Part shown: one piece after another, positions 20,476 through 29,561 of the stretch
Layout: every line of letters starts with the position of its first letter
Position numbering within the stretch: the stretch's first letter is position 1
Assembly: GCA_030141605.1 (NCBI GenBank)
Contig: JAQGDQ010001297.1
Span: forward strand, 1 to 48,923
Reading direction: 5' to 3'
Length of the DNA stretch: 48,923 bases
DNA from: Tubiluchus corallicola
Taxonomy: Eukaryota; Priapulida; Priapulimorpha; Priapulimorphida; Tubiluchidae
Made by a program: the position numbers and the translations under genes
The notes under the pieces: generated by a model
The model's input: only the letters and a program-made list of their open reading frames with translations
Told to the model about the DNA's origin: nothing
The model's database searches: none

Positions 20476-20691
20476 TAGGGATGTTAAATGATACACATTT
20501 GGCGGTACGATAATGATACAATACGATACGTTCTTCCAACGTTACGATATCGTAAAGCTGTTTTCAGAGGATACGATATGATATGATAAATAAATACTTT
20601 ACTTTACGTCTCAATGCTGAATGTGTGGTCAGTTATTGTCCACATGTGGTCAGTTATTGTCCCAAGAGTCTCAGTGCCTTGCAACACCCTA
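20476..20691. mobile_element. Possible hAT-like MITE, 216 bp, in intron 3
   Basis: Starts TAGGGATGTTAAATGATAC and ends in the inverse of TAGGGTGTTGC. The interior is rich in TACGATA/ATCGTA inverted motifs, a composition seen in hAT MITEs. The flanking octamers do not match, so the limits are uncertain. Confidence 0.45.
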
Positions 20692-20922
20692 TTTTTTGTA
20701 GACTGTTTCCCGATAAATGTATAGATACATGTAAACTATGACAAAATTCTCTTCTTTGTGATGTAATGTGGTATAAATAGTGATTCAGTATTTTCACTGG
20801 TCATCAATTTTATTAATTTATTAAAAAATGTAAGTTGTTAGGAGAAATGTCCAGTTTGTGGTCATGAGGAATGCATATAGTGGTTAGTACGGTGCATTAA
20901 ATGTTAGGAGAAATTTACTTTA

Positions 20923-21006
20923 CGTTATTATTGCTTTATTGTTGCTTTACTTACTTTACTTTACTTTATTATTGCATTACTTACTTTACTTTACTTTTTT
21001 TTATTA
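20923..21006. repeat. TTTAC pentanucleotide microsatellite before exon 4 (left)
   Basis: Imperfect TTTAC/TTTATTATTGC repeats. They end about 10 bp before the exon 4 acceptor and contribute to its pyrimidine tract. Confidence 0.85.
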
Positions 21007-21016
21007 CATGTTTCAG

Positions 21017-21711
21017 ATGCTGAGATGAACCAGTTGTTTAGAGTTCTGCTGTACACATTTGTACCCATACTGGCGTTGGTAATCATCATTGTTGTAGTGT
21101 TTTGGCTTTACCGATACAGCAAGCTGCGCTCTGAAAAACCATCACCAACGAACCACTTATTGGTCACTGATGACACTACGCCGCACGTTCATGTCATGTG
21201 CGATGTACAAATGGTTGCGGTTAAAGCCAGGGGGCGCTACGGTGCTGTGTGGAAGGCCAACATTGCCGACCGCTTTGTTGCTTTGAAAGTGTTTCCCGTG
21301 GCCGACAAGGATTCGTGGCTTCGTGAGAAAGTCATCTACTCGTTACCACGAATGAATCACGAGAACTTGCTCCGTTTTGTCTCCGTGGAGGAATGCGGTA
21401 AAGGGTTACAGCGGGAGTTTTGGTTGCTCACGGATTACCACGAGAACGGCTCCGTTTCCGATTATCTCAAATCGAATTGCGTAAGTTGGCCGGAGTTGTG
21501 CCGCATTGCGTTGACGATGTCGCGAGGATTGGCCTACCTTCACGAGGAGATTCCGGCAGGAAAGACCGTCGGCAGAAAACCGGCGATTGCTCATAGGGAT
21601 TTTAAGAGCAAGAATGTTTTACTGAAAGATGATTTGTCGGCTTGCATAGCTGATTTTGGCTTGGCGATAGCATTTAGTGGGAACAAGGATTTACAAGATG
21701 TTCAGATGCAG
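21017..21711 (+). CDS. ACVR2: Activin receptor type II, transmembrane and kinase N-half exon (left copy)
   Basis: A 695-base exon, phase 1 in and phase 0 out, between GTTTCAG and GTATGC. About ten residues precede a single hydrophobic membrane helix (FVPILALVIIIVVVFWLY), followed by a short basic stop-transfer stretch. The Ser/Thr kinase domain then shows: ActRII-type glycine loop KARGRYGAVWKA, catalytic lysine in VALKVF, alpha-C glutamate in WLREKV, the HENLL segment, catalytic loop HRDFKSKNVLL, and DFG in CIADFGLAI. All active-site residues expected in this half are present and the frame is open throughout. The receptor phosphorylates type I receptors after ligand binding. Intron phases at both ends match exons 3 and 5. 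About seven differences from the right arm, one changing Ala to Thr. Confidence 0.95.
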
Positions 21712-21788
21712 GTATGCTGACTCCTCATTTTGCTCAGTGTTTCTATAAAATTTTGGATACAATAGTTAGGCCAGTCATGTACCAAGTT

Positions 21789-22523
21789 TAGGATTGCCAG
21801 ATTAGAAAATTAGAACTATAGGACACTCTTAAAATTTCTTTCTATATATATTCAGATATAAATTTATACATGACTAACCCCCATATCAATATATTATATA
21901 AAAGTAGAGACATAAGTTTAAAACATGAAGCAAGTGATTTTAATGTGTTATGAGACAAACTGTAGTCACAGAAACACTGCGTACAGAGGTTAATACCACT
22001 GAATGTTTTATTGTAACATAATCAGTACATAAATGTCCTGCATATCCCATAAAGTAGCTTAACCTGAGTGTTCAGAGCACAGGTGAGAAAAGCAGACAGG
22101 TGACTAGCAGGTAAGAAACAGAAAAACTGGCCAAAACCGAAAGCTTTACATTCTCGCCACAGACGGCGCCTTGTGCACGAATTTGTAAGCAAGATTAACA
22201 AAAAAAGCTAAGTCTGCTACATAAACAAAAGTAAAATCATTTGAAAATTATTTAATACAGACAACGGAGAAATATCATTACATTTATTAATTGTTACATT
22301 TGGATTATTTGTATCAAAAGAATCTGAGAAAAGGAAGTACAATTACTCACAAAGCTACTACTAAGAACCGTAAGAACGTAGTGAAAATATATTTTTGTCA
22401 CGAAATTTGAAAATGAACTAAATACAGGACATTTGGGTGTCCCTGAAAGTTCAGTACGGGACAGGAAACAAAATTATCAAATATGGGACATGTCCCATAT
22501 ATAAGGGATGTCTGGTGATCCTG
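21789..22523. mobile_element. hAT-like element, 735 bp, in intron 4 (left)
   Basis: Termini TAGGATTGCCAGATTAG and, reversed, CAGGATCACCAGACATCCC share an AGGATYRCCAGA core. Flanking octamers ACCAAGTT (21781-21788) and ACCAAGCT (22524-22531) match 7 of 8, as for a hAT target duplication. The right end contains the inverted pair GGGACATGTCCC. No transposase. The short open frame at its right edge (22398-22658, - strand) straddles the boundary and is not called. Confidence 0.8.
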
Positions 22524-22749
22524 ACCAAGCTGGAGACTGATAAAAACACATGGCACTGCGATATTAAAACTGTTTAATGATATTTTATTGCTTGTTTTAT
22601 ATGAAAGCACACCCAGCTTAGACATGGAAAAATTTCCCATACAGCTTTTCCTAAACACTTTTACTAAGTGCTGTCAGGTCCATTTTCTTGTTGTGTGTCG
22701 TGTCTAAATTACTAAATTCCAGTTCTGTATTACTATCTTAGTATCTTAC

Positions 22750-23237
22750 TTCTTCTTCTTCCCAGCTTTTCCCTATTCGGGGTCGCCGTTGTGAATGAGT
22801 CTTCTCCACGCATTCCTGTTGTTGACCATCTCTTCATTTATGTCTTCCCTTCCCACATGATGTTCAACGACTCTTCTTTTCAGGTGTCCATACCATCGCA
22901 ATCTTGCAAGGCTTCCACTACTTTTACTGTTCCTCTGATATTATTATTTCTAATTTTATCTCTTCTTGTTATTCCCACCATCCATCTCAACATCCTCATC
23001 TCCACCGCACCCATTTTCTTCTCTTCGGTCTTCTTTAGAGAAGCTGCTTCCAGCCCATAGATTAGAGCGGGTCTGACCACTTCTTTGTGGACTTTCCCTT
23101 TAAGTCTCACCGACTCATTCATAGAAGGTTTTGGCGCAGTTTTTACAGGCGGATGCCCTTCCTGACCCTAACCCTCCCTATTTATCCGGGCTTGGGACCG
23201 GCACTGAGTTGGGCTGGCTTGCCCCCCCCCCCCCCAG
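22750..23237 (-). pseudogene. LINE reverse-transcriptase 3' fragment C (left)
   Basis: On the - strand: VRPALIYGLEAASLKKTEEK, then EMRMLRWMVGITRRDKIRN and NIRGTVKVVEALQ. After a frameshift come RWYGHLKRR and, near the 3' end, NRNAWRRLIHNGDPE, ending in GAAGAAGAAG. This is the conserved C-terminal tail of a LINE. Upstream lies a G-tract (14 C on the + strand, 23222-23235) followed by AAGCCAGCCCAACTCAGTGC, a segment often found with this LINE type. Broken by at least one frameshift. Confidence 0.85.
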
Positions 23238-23508
23238 TGGCTAGGTTATCTTACTATCTTAGTATCTTACTATCTTATCTATAATATGCAATTCAGTTTG
23301 TATATTAGTGTGTTTGCTAGAAGTTTGGACTGCAACTCTTCAGTATTTTTATTTCTCCTACTCTTATAAATGAGCTAATTCTCATTTTTCACATGCTGTA
23401 CAAATAATTCCTGTGTTAGGGTAATTAGTTCTTTGAAATACAATACAACCAATGAAATGCAAACATTTAAGTATTCTGATCAGGACGGTTATTATATATA
23501 TATATATG

Positions 23509-24750
23509 CAGTTGTCGCCACTTAATAGACTCACTTTTTTTATATTATGCTTGTGTTATAAAGTAAATTTCAGTTGCCATTGTTATTATGTTTCTGTTGT
23601 CAGATTTTTATTTCAGTTCTTATTTCAGTTCAGTTTTATTTCAGTTATCTTCAGTTTGATTTTTTTATTATGCACTTACTATTACTGTGTATGAATTGTA
23701 CTAACACGTTATAAGCATATCAATTTAATGTCATTCGTAACAATTAAATTTTTATTATAAGCAGTACTAACACTAATACACTGTAGCATAGCGCTTATAA
23801 AAATGTTCATGACTAAAAAAAGAGCAGCTGACTAGATGACCAATTGGTCTTTCGCTGCCCTTTCTTCACATTTTTCTTGCCAAATTAATTGTATTATAAC
23901 TGTGCGTGTGTTAAAAGATAAATAAAAGATTATTATTATTATTATTTGGGACCGACGTGTTTTGACCCAATTAACCGACTGAACCTATTAACCGATAGGT
24001 GTAGTGTTACTGGTACAGAAGTATGAGTCATCAGCTTCCTATGCACTGCAAAGACTTAATCCATTTTAGAAACGAAGTACTGCCTAAATTCCTTTGTGCA
24101 GTTAAAAATTAAAAAAAATTTAATATGTTAATTTATATAAATGAGTTAACAATAAATTAAACAGTATGCTTTCCTAAATCACACAAGTCTGCTAGATCCT
24201 TACGCTTATGCTCCATTTTTCAAACTTCTTAACTCTCTGCCCTTATTTGCTGTACGATGTTTAGTCTTGTAAGTCACAAGGAATACCGGCTGGTTACTGT
24301 ACCCGTATCTTTGACTGTTACCTCATTAAGCCTGAAAGCATGATTTGCAACGAGAGCATCAAAAGGAAACAGCTAGGCAAGTGATTAAATGTTTAGCTTC
24401 CAGAAATTCTTAGGGTAACGATGTTAATTGCAGTGGGCGAGCAGGTAACAGATTCAAAGCAAAAGCGCTACGCTAGCGTATTAAACGTACCCGTTTACAA
24501 ACTAAACTGTACTTAATATGATTGTTTGTAGATATATAATGCACAAAAGGGAAGTAAAGATGATATCAAAGTAGGAAAGGCTGTTTGGGCACCTATAAAT
24601 GTCTTATTTTAAGTACGTGAAGGAAAAATATTGAGTCAATTACCGATAGTTTTTATGTACATTTGAATAGAAGCGGCCCGTTCCAGACGTTTTTGAGTCA
24701 ATTAAGCGATTGAGTCTATTAACCGTGAGTCTATTAAGCGGCGACTACTG
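23509..24750. mobile_element. Element with terminal inverted repeats in the palindrome spacer, 1.24 kb
   Basis: Left end CAGTTGTCGCCACTTAATAG and reversed right end CAGTAGTCGCCGCTTAATAG continue into ACTCAC, a 26-bp terminal inverted repeat with two mismatches. The CAGT start and TA after the right end fit a pogo/Tigger-like MITE; the left flank is ATATATATG, so the TA duplication is not clean. The interior has AATTAACCGACTGA and TATTAACCGATAGG repeats and an ATT run. No transposase recognised. Present once only. Confidence 0.7.
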
Positions 24751-25264
24751 TATTGTCATTGCACTGTAAGTTTGTAATTAGTAACATATAAAAGAAGCAG
24801 CATGTAATTGTTCAGGTCGTCTTCGTGACCAGCTGCATTTTGTTTGTGATTCGCGTCAAACAGCGGATCATGTTTTGTAAAATGTGTTTGTGATAAGGTG
24901 CATGAAACGTAATTTTTTTCTTCCACGTGTTAGTAATCGAATTCGCAGAAATGTTGTTTCTGCTGATAATGATGTAAACATTTAAAAGTTGTAAAAGCTA
25001 AAGCAAAACTTTAATCAGTGAAACTTTTCCATTTTTATATCAAATTCCACACGTAGAAAACATTCTTCATGTCAAGTTGGTTTGTCAAATTGTAAATGTT
25101 GTTTTTGCTGATAATGATGTAAACATTAAGTTGTAAAAGCTAAAGTTGATTTGTCAAATTGTGTAACTGAAATCTTCTGACATCGTAATATCATTTTGAT
25201 GTCGAAATCGGCTGAATGTGGAAAATGTTCTTGTATTTCAGCAGGTATTTTGTTTTCATTACAG
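24751..25264. other. End of intron 4; local direct duplication
   Basis: A ~50-bp segment (24951-25003, with TGCTGATAATGATGTAAACA and GTTGTAAAAGCTAAAG) recurs at 25096-25145. The phrase TTTGTCAAATTGT follows or precedes it at 25081 and 25150. The segment then leads into the polypyrimidine tract of the exon 5 acceptor. Confidence 0.6.
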
Positions 25265-25390
25265 GTGGGAACAAGACGGTACATGGCACCTGAAATATTA
25301 GCAGGTTGCTTAGCTTTCAGAAGAGATGCTTTTCTGAAGGTAGACATGTACGCATGTGCCCTGGTTATGTGGGAATTATTATCCAGGTGT
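25265..25390 (+). CDS. ACVR2: Activin receptor type II, kinase exon 5, cut by the palindrome junction
   Basis: The exon begins after TTTTCATTACAG in phase 0, matching the end of exon 4. It encodes [10 protein letters not shown], the activation segment end and APE motif, then [12 protein letters not shown] and VMWELLSRC. These match kinase subdomains VIII-IX of ActRII almost word for word. The family continues beyond Ser-Arg-Cys with more kinase C-lobe, but the inverted right arm starts at 25389, inside the Cys codon. Reading on gives a 26-residue unrelated tail ending at a stop (25469-25471). About 130 C-terminal residues of the usual ~510 are missing. Alternatively CAG/GTGTAG at 25386/25387 could be a splice donor, but that would remove the conserved Arg-Cys. 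No sense copy of this exon exists for the - strand gene. Confidence 0.85.
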
Positions 25391-25512
25391 AGGAGAAATA
25401 AAAATACTGAAGAGTTGCAGTCCAAACTTCTAGCAAACACACTAATATACAAACTGAATTGCATATTATAGATAAGATAGTAAGATACTAAGATAGTAAG
25501 ATAACCTAGCCA

Positions 25513-25999
25513 CTGGGGGGGGGGGGGCAAGCCAGCCCAACTCAGTGCCGGTCCCAAGCCCGGATAAATAGGGAGGGTTAGGGTCAGGAAGGGCATCCGC
25601 CTGTGAAAACTGCGCCAAAACCTTCTATGAATGATTCGGTGAGACTTAAAGGGAAAGTCCACAAAGAAGTGGTCAGACCCGCTCTAATCTATGGGCTGGA
25701 AGCAGCTTCTCTAAAGAAGACCGAAGAGAAGAAAATGGGTGTGGTGGAGATGAGGATGTTGAGATGGATGGTGGGAATAACAAGAAGAGATAAAATTAGA
25801 AATAATAATATCAGAGGAACAGTAAAAGTAGTGGAAGCCTTGCAAGATTGCGATGGTATGGACACCTGAAAAGAAGAGTCGTTGAACATCATGTGGGAAG
25901 GGAAGACATAAATGAAGAGATGGTCAACAACAGGAATGCGTGGAGAAGACTCATTCACAACGGCGACCCCGAATAGGGAAAAGCTGGGAAGAAGAAGAA
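25513..25999 (+). pseudogene. LINE fragment C (right-arm copy)
   Basis: Mirror of 22750-23237, with 13 G instead of 14 in the homopolymer and one Val/Ala change (KKMGVVEMRM). It starts about 125 bp inside the palindrome junction. Confidence 0.85.
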
Positions 26000-26225
26000 G
26001 TAAGATACTAAGATAGTAATACAGAACTGGAATTTAGTAATTTAGACACGACACACAACAAGAAAATGGACCTGACAGCACTTAGTAAAAGTGTTTAGGA
26101 AAAGCTGTATGGGAAATTTTTCCATGTCTAAGCTGGGTGTGCTTTCATATAAAACAAGCAATAAAATATCATTAAACAGTTTTAATATCGCAGTGCCATG
26201 TGTTTTTATCAGTCTCCAGCTTGGT

Positions 26226-26960
26226 CAGGATCACCAGACATCCCTTATATATGGGACATGTCCCATATTTGATAATTTTGTTTCCTGTCCCGTACTGAAC
26301 TTTCAGGGACACCCAAATGTCCTGTATTTAGTTCATTTTCAAATTTCGTGACAAAAATATATTTTCACTACGTTCTTACGGTTCTTAGTAGTAGCTTTGT
26401 GAGTAATTGTACTTCCTTTTCTCAGATTCTTTTGATACAAATAATCCAAATGTAACAATTAATAAATGTAATGATATTTCTCCGTTGTCTGTATTAAATA
26501 ATTTTCAAATGATTTTACTTTTGTTTATGTAGCAGACTTAGCTTTTTTTGTTAATCTTGCTTACAAATTCGTGCACAAGGCGCCGTCTGTGGCGAGAATG
26601 TAAAGCTTTCGGTTTTGGCCAGTTTTTCTGTTTCTTACCTGCTAGTCACCTGTCTGCTTTTCTCACCTGTGCTCTGAACACTCAGGTTAAGCTACTTTAT
26701 GGGATATGCAGGACATTTATGTACTGATTATGTTACAATAAAACATTCAGTGGTATTAACCTCTGTTGACAGTGTTTCTGTGACTACAGATTACCTCATA
26801 ACACATTAAAATCACTTGCTTCATGTTTTAAACTTATGTCTCTACTTTTATATAATATATTGATATGGGGGTTAGTCATGTATAAATTTACATCTGAATA
26901 TATATAGAAAGAAATTTTAAGAGTGTCCTATAGTTCTAATTTTCTAATCTGGCAATCCTA
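26226..26960. mobile_element. hAT-like element, 735 bp (right-arm copy)
   Basis: Mirror of 21789-22523 with flanks AGCTTGGT and AACTTGGT. It has a small cluster of differences just inside (near 26763-26805). Confidence 0.8.
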
Positions 26961-27037
26961 AACTTGGTACATGACTGGCCTAACTATTGTATCCAAAATT
27001 TTATAGAAACACTGAGCAAAATGAGGAGTCAGCATAC

Positions 27038-27732
27038 CTGCATCTGAACATCTTGTAAATCCTTGTTCCCACTAAATGCTATCGCCAAGCCAAAATCAGC
27101 TATGCAAGCCGACAAATCATCTTTCAGTAAAACATTCTTGCTCTTAAAATCCCTGTGAGCGATCGCCGGTTTTCTGCCGACGGTTTTTCCTGCCGGAATC
27201 TCCTCGTGAAGGTAGGCCAATCCTCGCGACATCGTCAACGCAATGCGGCACAACTCCGGCCAACTTACGCAATTCGATTTGAGATAATCGGAAACGGAGC
27301 CGTTCTCGTGGTAATCCGTGAGCAACCAAAACTCCCGCTGTAACCCTTTACCGCATTCCTCCACGGAGACAAAACGGAGCAAGTTCTCGTGATTCATTCG
27401 CGGTAACGAGTAGATGACTTTCTCACGAAGCCACGAATCCTTGTCGGTCACGGGAAACACTTTCAAAGCAACAAAGCGATCGGCAATGTTGGCCTTCCAC
27501 ACGGCACCGTAGCGCCCCCTGGCTTTAACCGCAACCATTTGTACATCGCACATGACATGAACGTGCGGCGTAGTGTCATCAGTGACCAATAAGTGGTTCG
27601 TTGGTGATGGTTTTTCAGAGCGCAGCTTGCTGTATCGGTAAAGCCAAAACACTACAACAATGATGATTACCAACGCCAGTATGGGTACAAATGTGTACAG
27701 CAGAACTCTAAACAACTGGTTCATCTCAGCAT
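27038..27732 (-). CDS. ACVR2: Activin receptor type II, transmembrane and kinase N-half exon (right copy)
   Basis: Intact mirror of left exon 4: one membrane helix, glycine loop, catalytic Lys, HRDFKSKN and DFG all present. Hand alignment shows six synonymous changes and one replacement (VTDKDS here, VADKDS on the left). Downstream on this strand the intron runs to 25389 and then into the spacer, where exon 5 lies only in antisense. This copy therefore ends after the DFG-bearing exon within the window. Confidence 0.93.
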
Positions 27733-27742
27733 CTGAAACATG

Positions 27743-27826
27743 TAATAAAAAAAAGTAAAGTAAAGTAAGTAATGCAATAATAAAGTAAAGTAAAGTAAGC
27801 AAAGCAATAATAAAGCAATAATAACG
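27743..27826. repeat. TTTAC pentanucleotide microsatellite before exon 4 (right)
   Basis: Mirror of 20923-21006. Here the frame stays open from within the repeat into exon 4 for 26 extra codons, but this is intron sequence. Confidence 0.85.
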
Positions 27827-28057
27827 TAAAGTAAATTTCTCCTAACATTTAATGCACCGTACTAACCACTATATGCATTCCTCATGACCACAAACTGGAC
27901 ATTTCTCCTAACAACTTACATTTTTTAATAAATTAATAAAATTGATGACCAGTGAAAATACTGAATCACTATTTATACCACATTACATCACAAAGAAGAG
28001 AATTTTGTCATAGTTTACATGTATCTATACATTTATCGGGAAACAGTCTACAAAAAA

Positions 28058-28273
28058 TAGGGTGTTGCAAGGCACTGAGACTCTTGGGACAATAACTGAC
28101 CACATGTGGACAATAACTGACCACACATTCAGCATTGAGACGTAAAGTAAAGTATTTATTTATCATATCATATCGTATCCTCTGAAAACAGCTTTACGAT
28201 ATCGTAACGTTGGAAGAACGTATCGTATTGTATCATTATCGTACCGCCAAATGTGTATCATTTAACATCCCTA
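28058..28273. mobile_element. Right-arm copy of the possible 216-bp MITE
   Basis: Mirror of 20476-20691. Confidence 0.45.
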
Positions 28274-28310
28274 CAAGACTGCATAAAACACACGAGCAAA
28301 CATTACTTAC

Positions 28311-28455
28311 CTGTGTAATTATCTGTAACAGGTATAAGATGAGTTGTTGGTGCTGCCAATGGCATCCGTCGCAAATAGATATCAGCATTACACAGGTTAG
28401 TATTACAACAGCAAAACAAGTGGTCATCTGTTGGCGACACAGCCACACACTCACT
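28311..28455 (-). CDS. ACVR2: Activin receptor type II, ectodomain exon 3 (right copy)
   Basis: Same length and phases as the left copy, with the CCC-x4-CN motif intact. It differs at four bases clustered in the juxtamembrane linker: three synonymous, and one giving Leu where the left copy has Ser. Confidence 0.87.
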
Positions 28456-29125
28456 CTAAAATATGTACCACATAATTAACCACATCAGTAATTAAAATGT
28501 TTAATTTAATCCGTTACATAAACTAGTTATTAGACTTCAAGCCTGTTGCTGAAGAAATCAATTAAAAAACCTAATATTCGTTAAAAGCCAGAAGTTTTGG
28601 TATTTCTAATTCTGAAATCTCACGTAAGTAATCGCACACGCATGTGTGAACAAGAGTTAAACACAGAATATAACTAATTTTGTAACAAGAAGATAGATTG
28701 GAAACAAGGAAATACTGGACAGAAGAAAATCATTTTAATTACTCTAAATTTAAATTTGTCGTATTGTCATACTTTTTTGAGTTTTGGATAGTGCTGCCAC
28801 CTTCAGGTGTTCTTGTTAAAATTGTTAAATCTTTCTCTTTACTGTTTAAATTTTCATTGGCTTCTACAGTCTTTATGAATGCATAATCTCTAAACCTGTT
28901 TTCACACCTAAATGATTTCACCTGTAGTTTTGGTCACTTGGTTTTCTCCTTTTCAACATGACACTACTTCACTGTTTAGGTAGGCACTTCAGAATAAAAT
29001 ATTAAAATTAAATTTCAAGTTTTTTGGTTTCTTCAAACTAAATACTACTAGTAAAAAGATAACAAAACAAACGAGAAGAAACAGATTAAGCTACATACGT
29101 TTAATTAAACTCAAATGACATCAAC

Positions 29126-29378
29126 ACCACACACACACACACGCACACGCACGCACACACGCAACGCACGCACGCACACACACAAACAAGAAAAAGAGAC
29201 AAACAATTGCAAATCATACAATCTACAATGGCACACACACACACACACATGCATGCACACACGCACACACACACACACATGCACACACACAAACACACAC
29301 ACACACACACAAACAAGAAAAAGAGACACAATTGCAAATCATACAATCTACAATGGCACACACACATAAAATTATCAC
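29126..29378. repeat. GT-rich compound minisatellite in intron 2 (right)
   Basis: Mirror of 19385-19636 with slightly different tract lengths. Confidence 0.93.
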
Positions 29379-29435
29379 CAAAAGAAAAGGCTCATCGGAT
29401 GGTTCAACCTTCATAGAGGTGCAATATCTATTTAC

Positions 29436-29561
29436 CTGTTCACATTCTGGTTGTACTGTATGCCAACATCCTCTATGAAGGACGGTTACCGTACCAGAAT
29501 CATTTCTCCACAATGTGTAACACTGCCCAACATCAGCAACAACCTCATTCGTTGTACAGGC
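29436..29561 (-). CDS. ACVR2: Activin receptor type II, ectodomain exon 2 (right copy)
   Basis: Same 42 codons and splice sites as the left copy, with one synonymous Thr codon change (ACA here, ACG on the left). Just past the donor, the right intron has about 10 extra bases and several changes relative to the left (29395-29425). Confidence 0.87.

Larger units (their letters stand above)
1..23361 (+). repeat. Left arm of window-length inverted repeat
   Basis: This arm is repeated in reverse complement at 25389-48923. The first and last bases of the window pair exactly (sum 48924), and the pairing register stays at 48924 for the first ~7.8 kb. It then steps to 48926, 48787, 48780, 48768, 48749 and 48750 as small indels accumulate. 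Pairing ends abruptly at 23361/25389. The outer limit is not visible because identity runs off both ends of the window. The arm carries ActRII exons 1-4 and all the tandem arrays and transposons listed below. Confidence 0.97.
23362..25388. other. Single-copy spacer at the centre of the palindrome
   Basis: These 2027 bases have no inverted partner in the window. The spacer holds a ~1.24-kb element with terminal inverted repeats (23509-24750), a short ATT run near 23932, a local direct duplication at 24951-25162, and the surviving part of ActRII exon 5 at its right edge. The asymmetric spacer is what is expected when two inverted copies are joined at different original coordinates: one copy broken in exon 5, the other about 2 kb upstream in intron 4. 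Confidence 0.9.

Noticed and set aside
22398-22658. An 86-codon - strand frame present in both arms
   Set aside because: It straddles the end of the 735-bp hAT-like element and has no recognisable motif; conservation between arms only reflects the duplication.
25126-25662. A 178-codon frame on the - strand over the palindrome junction
   Set aside because: It is antisense to exon 5 and to LINE fragment C, crosses the breakpoint, and has no domain of its own.
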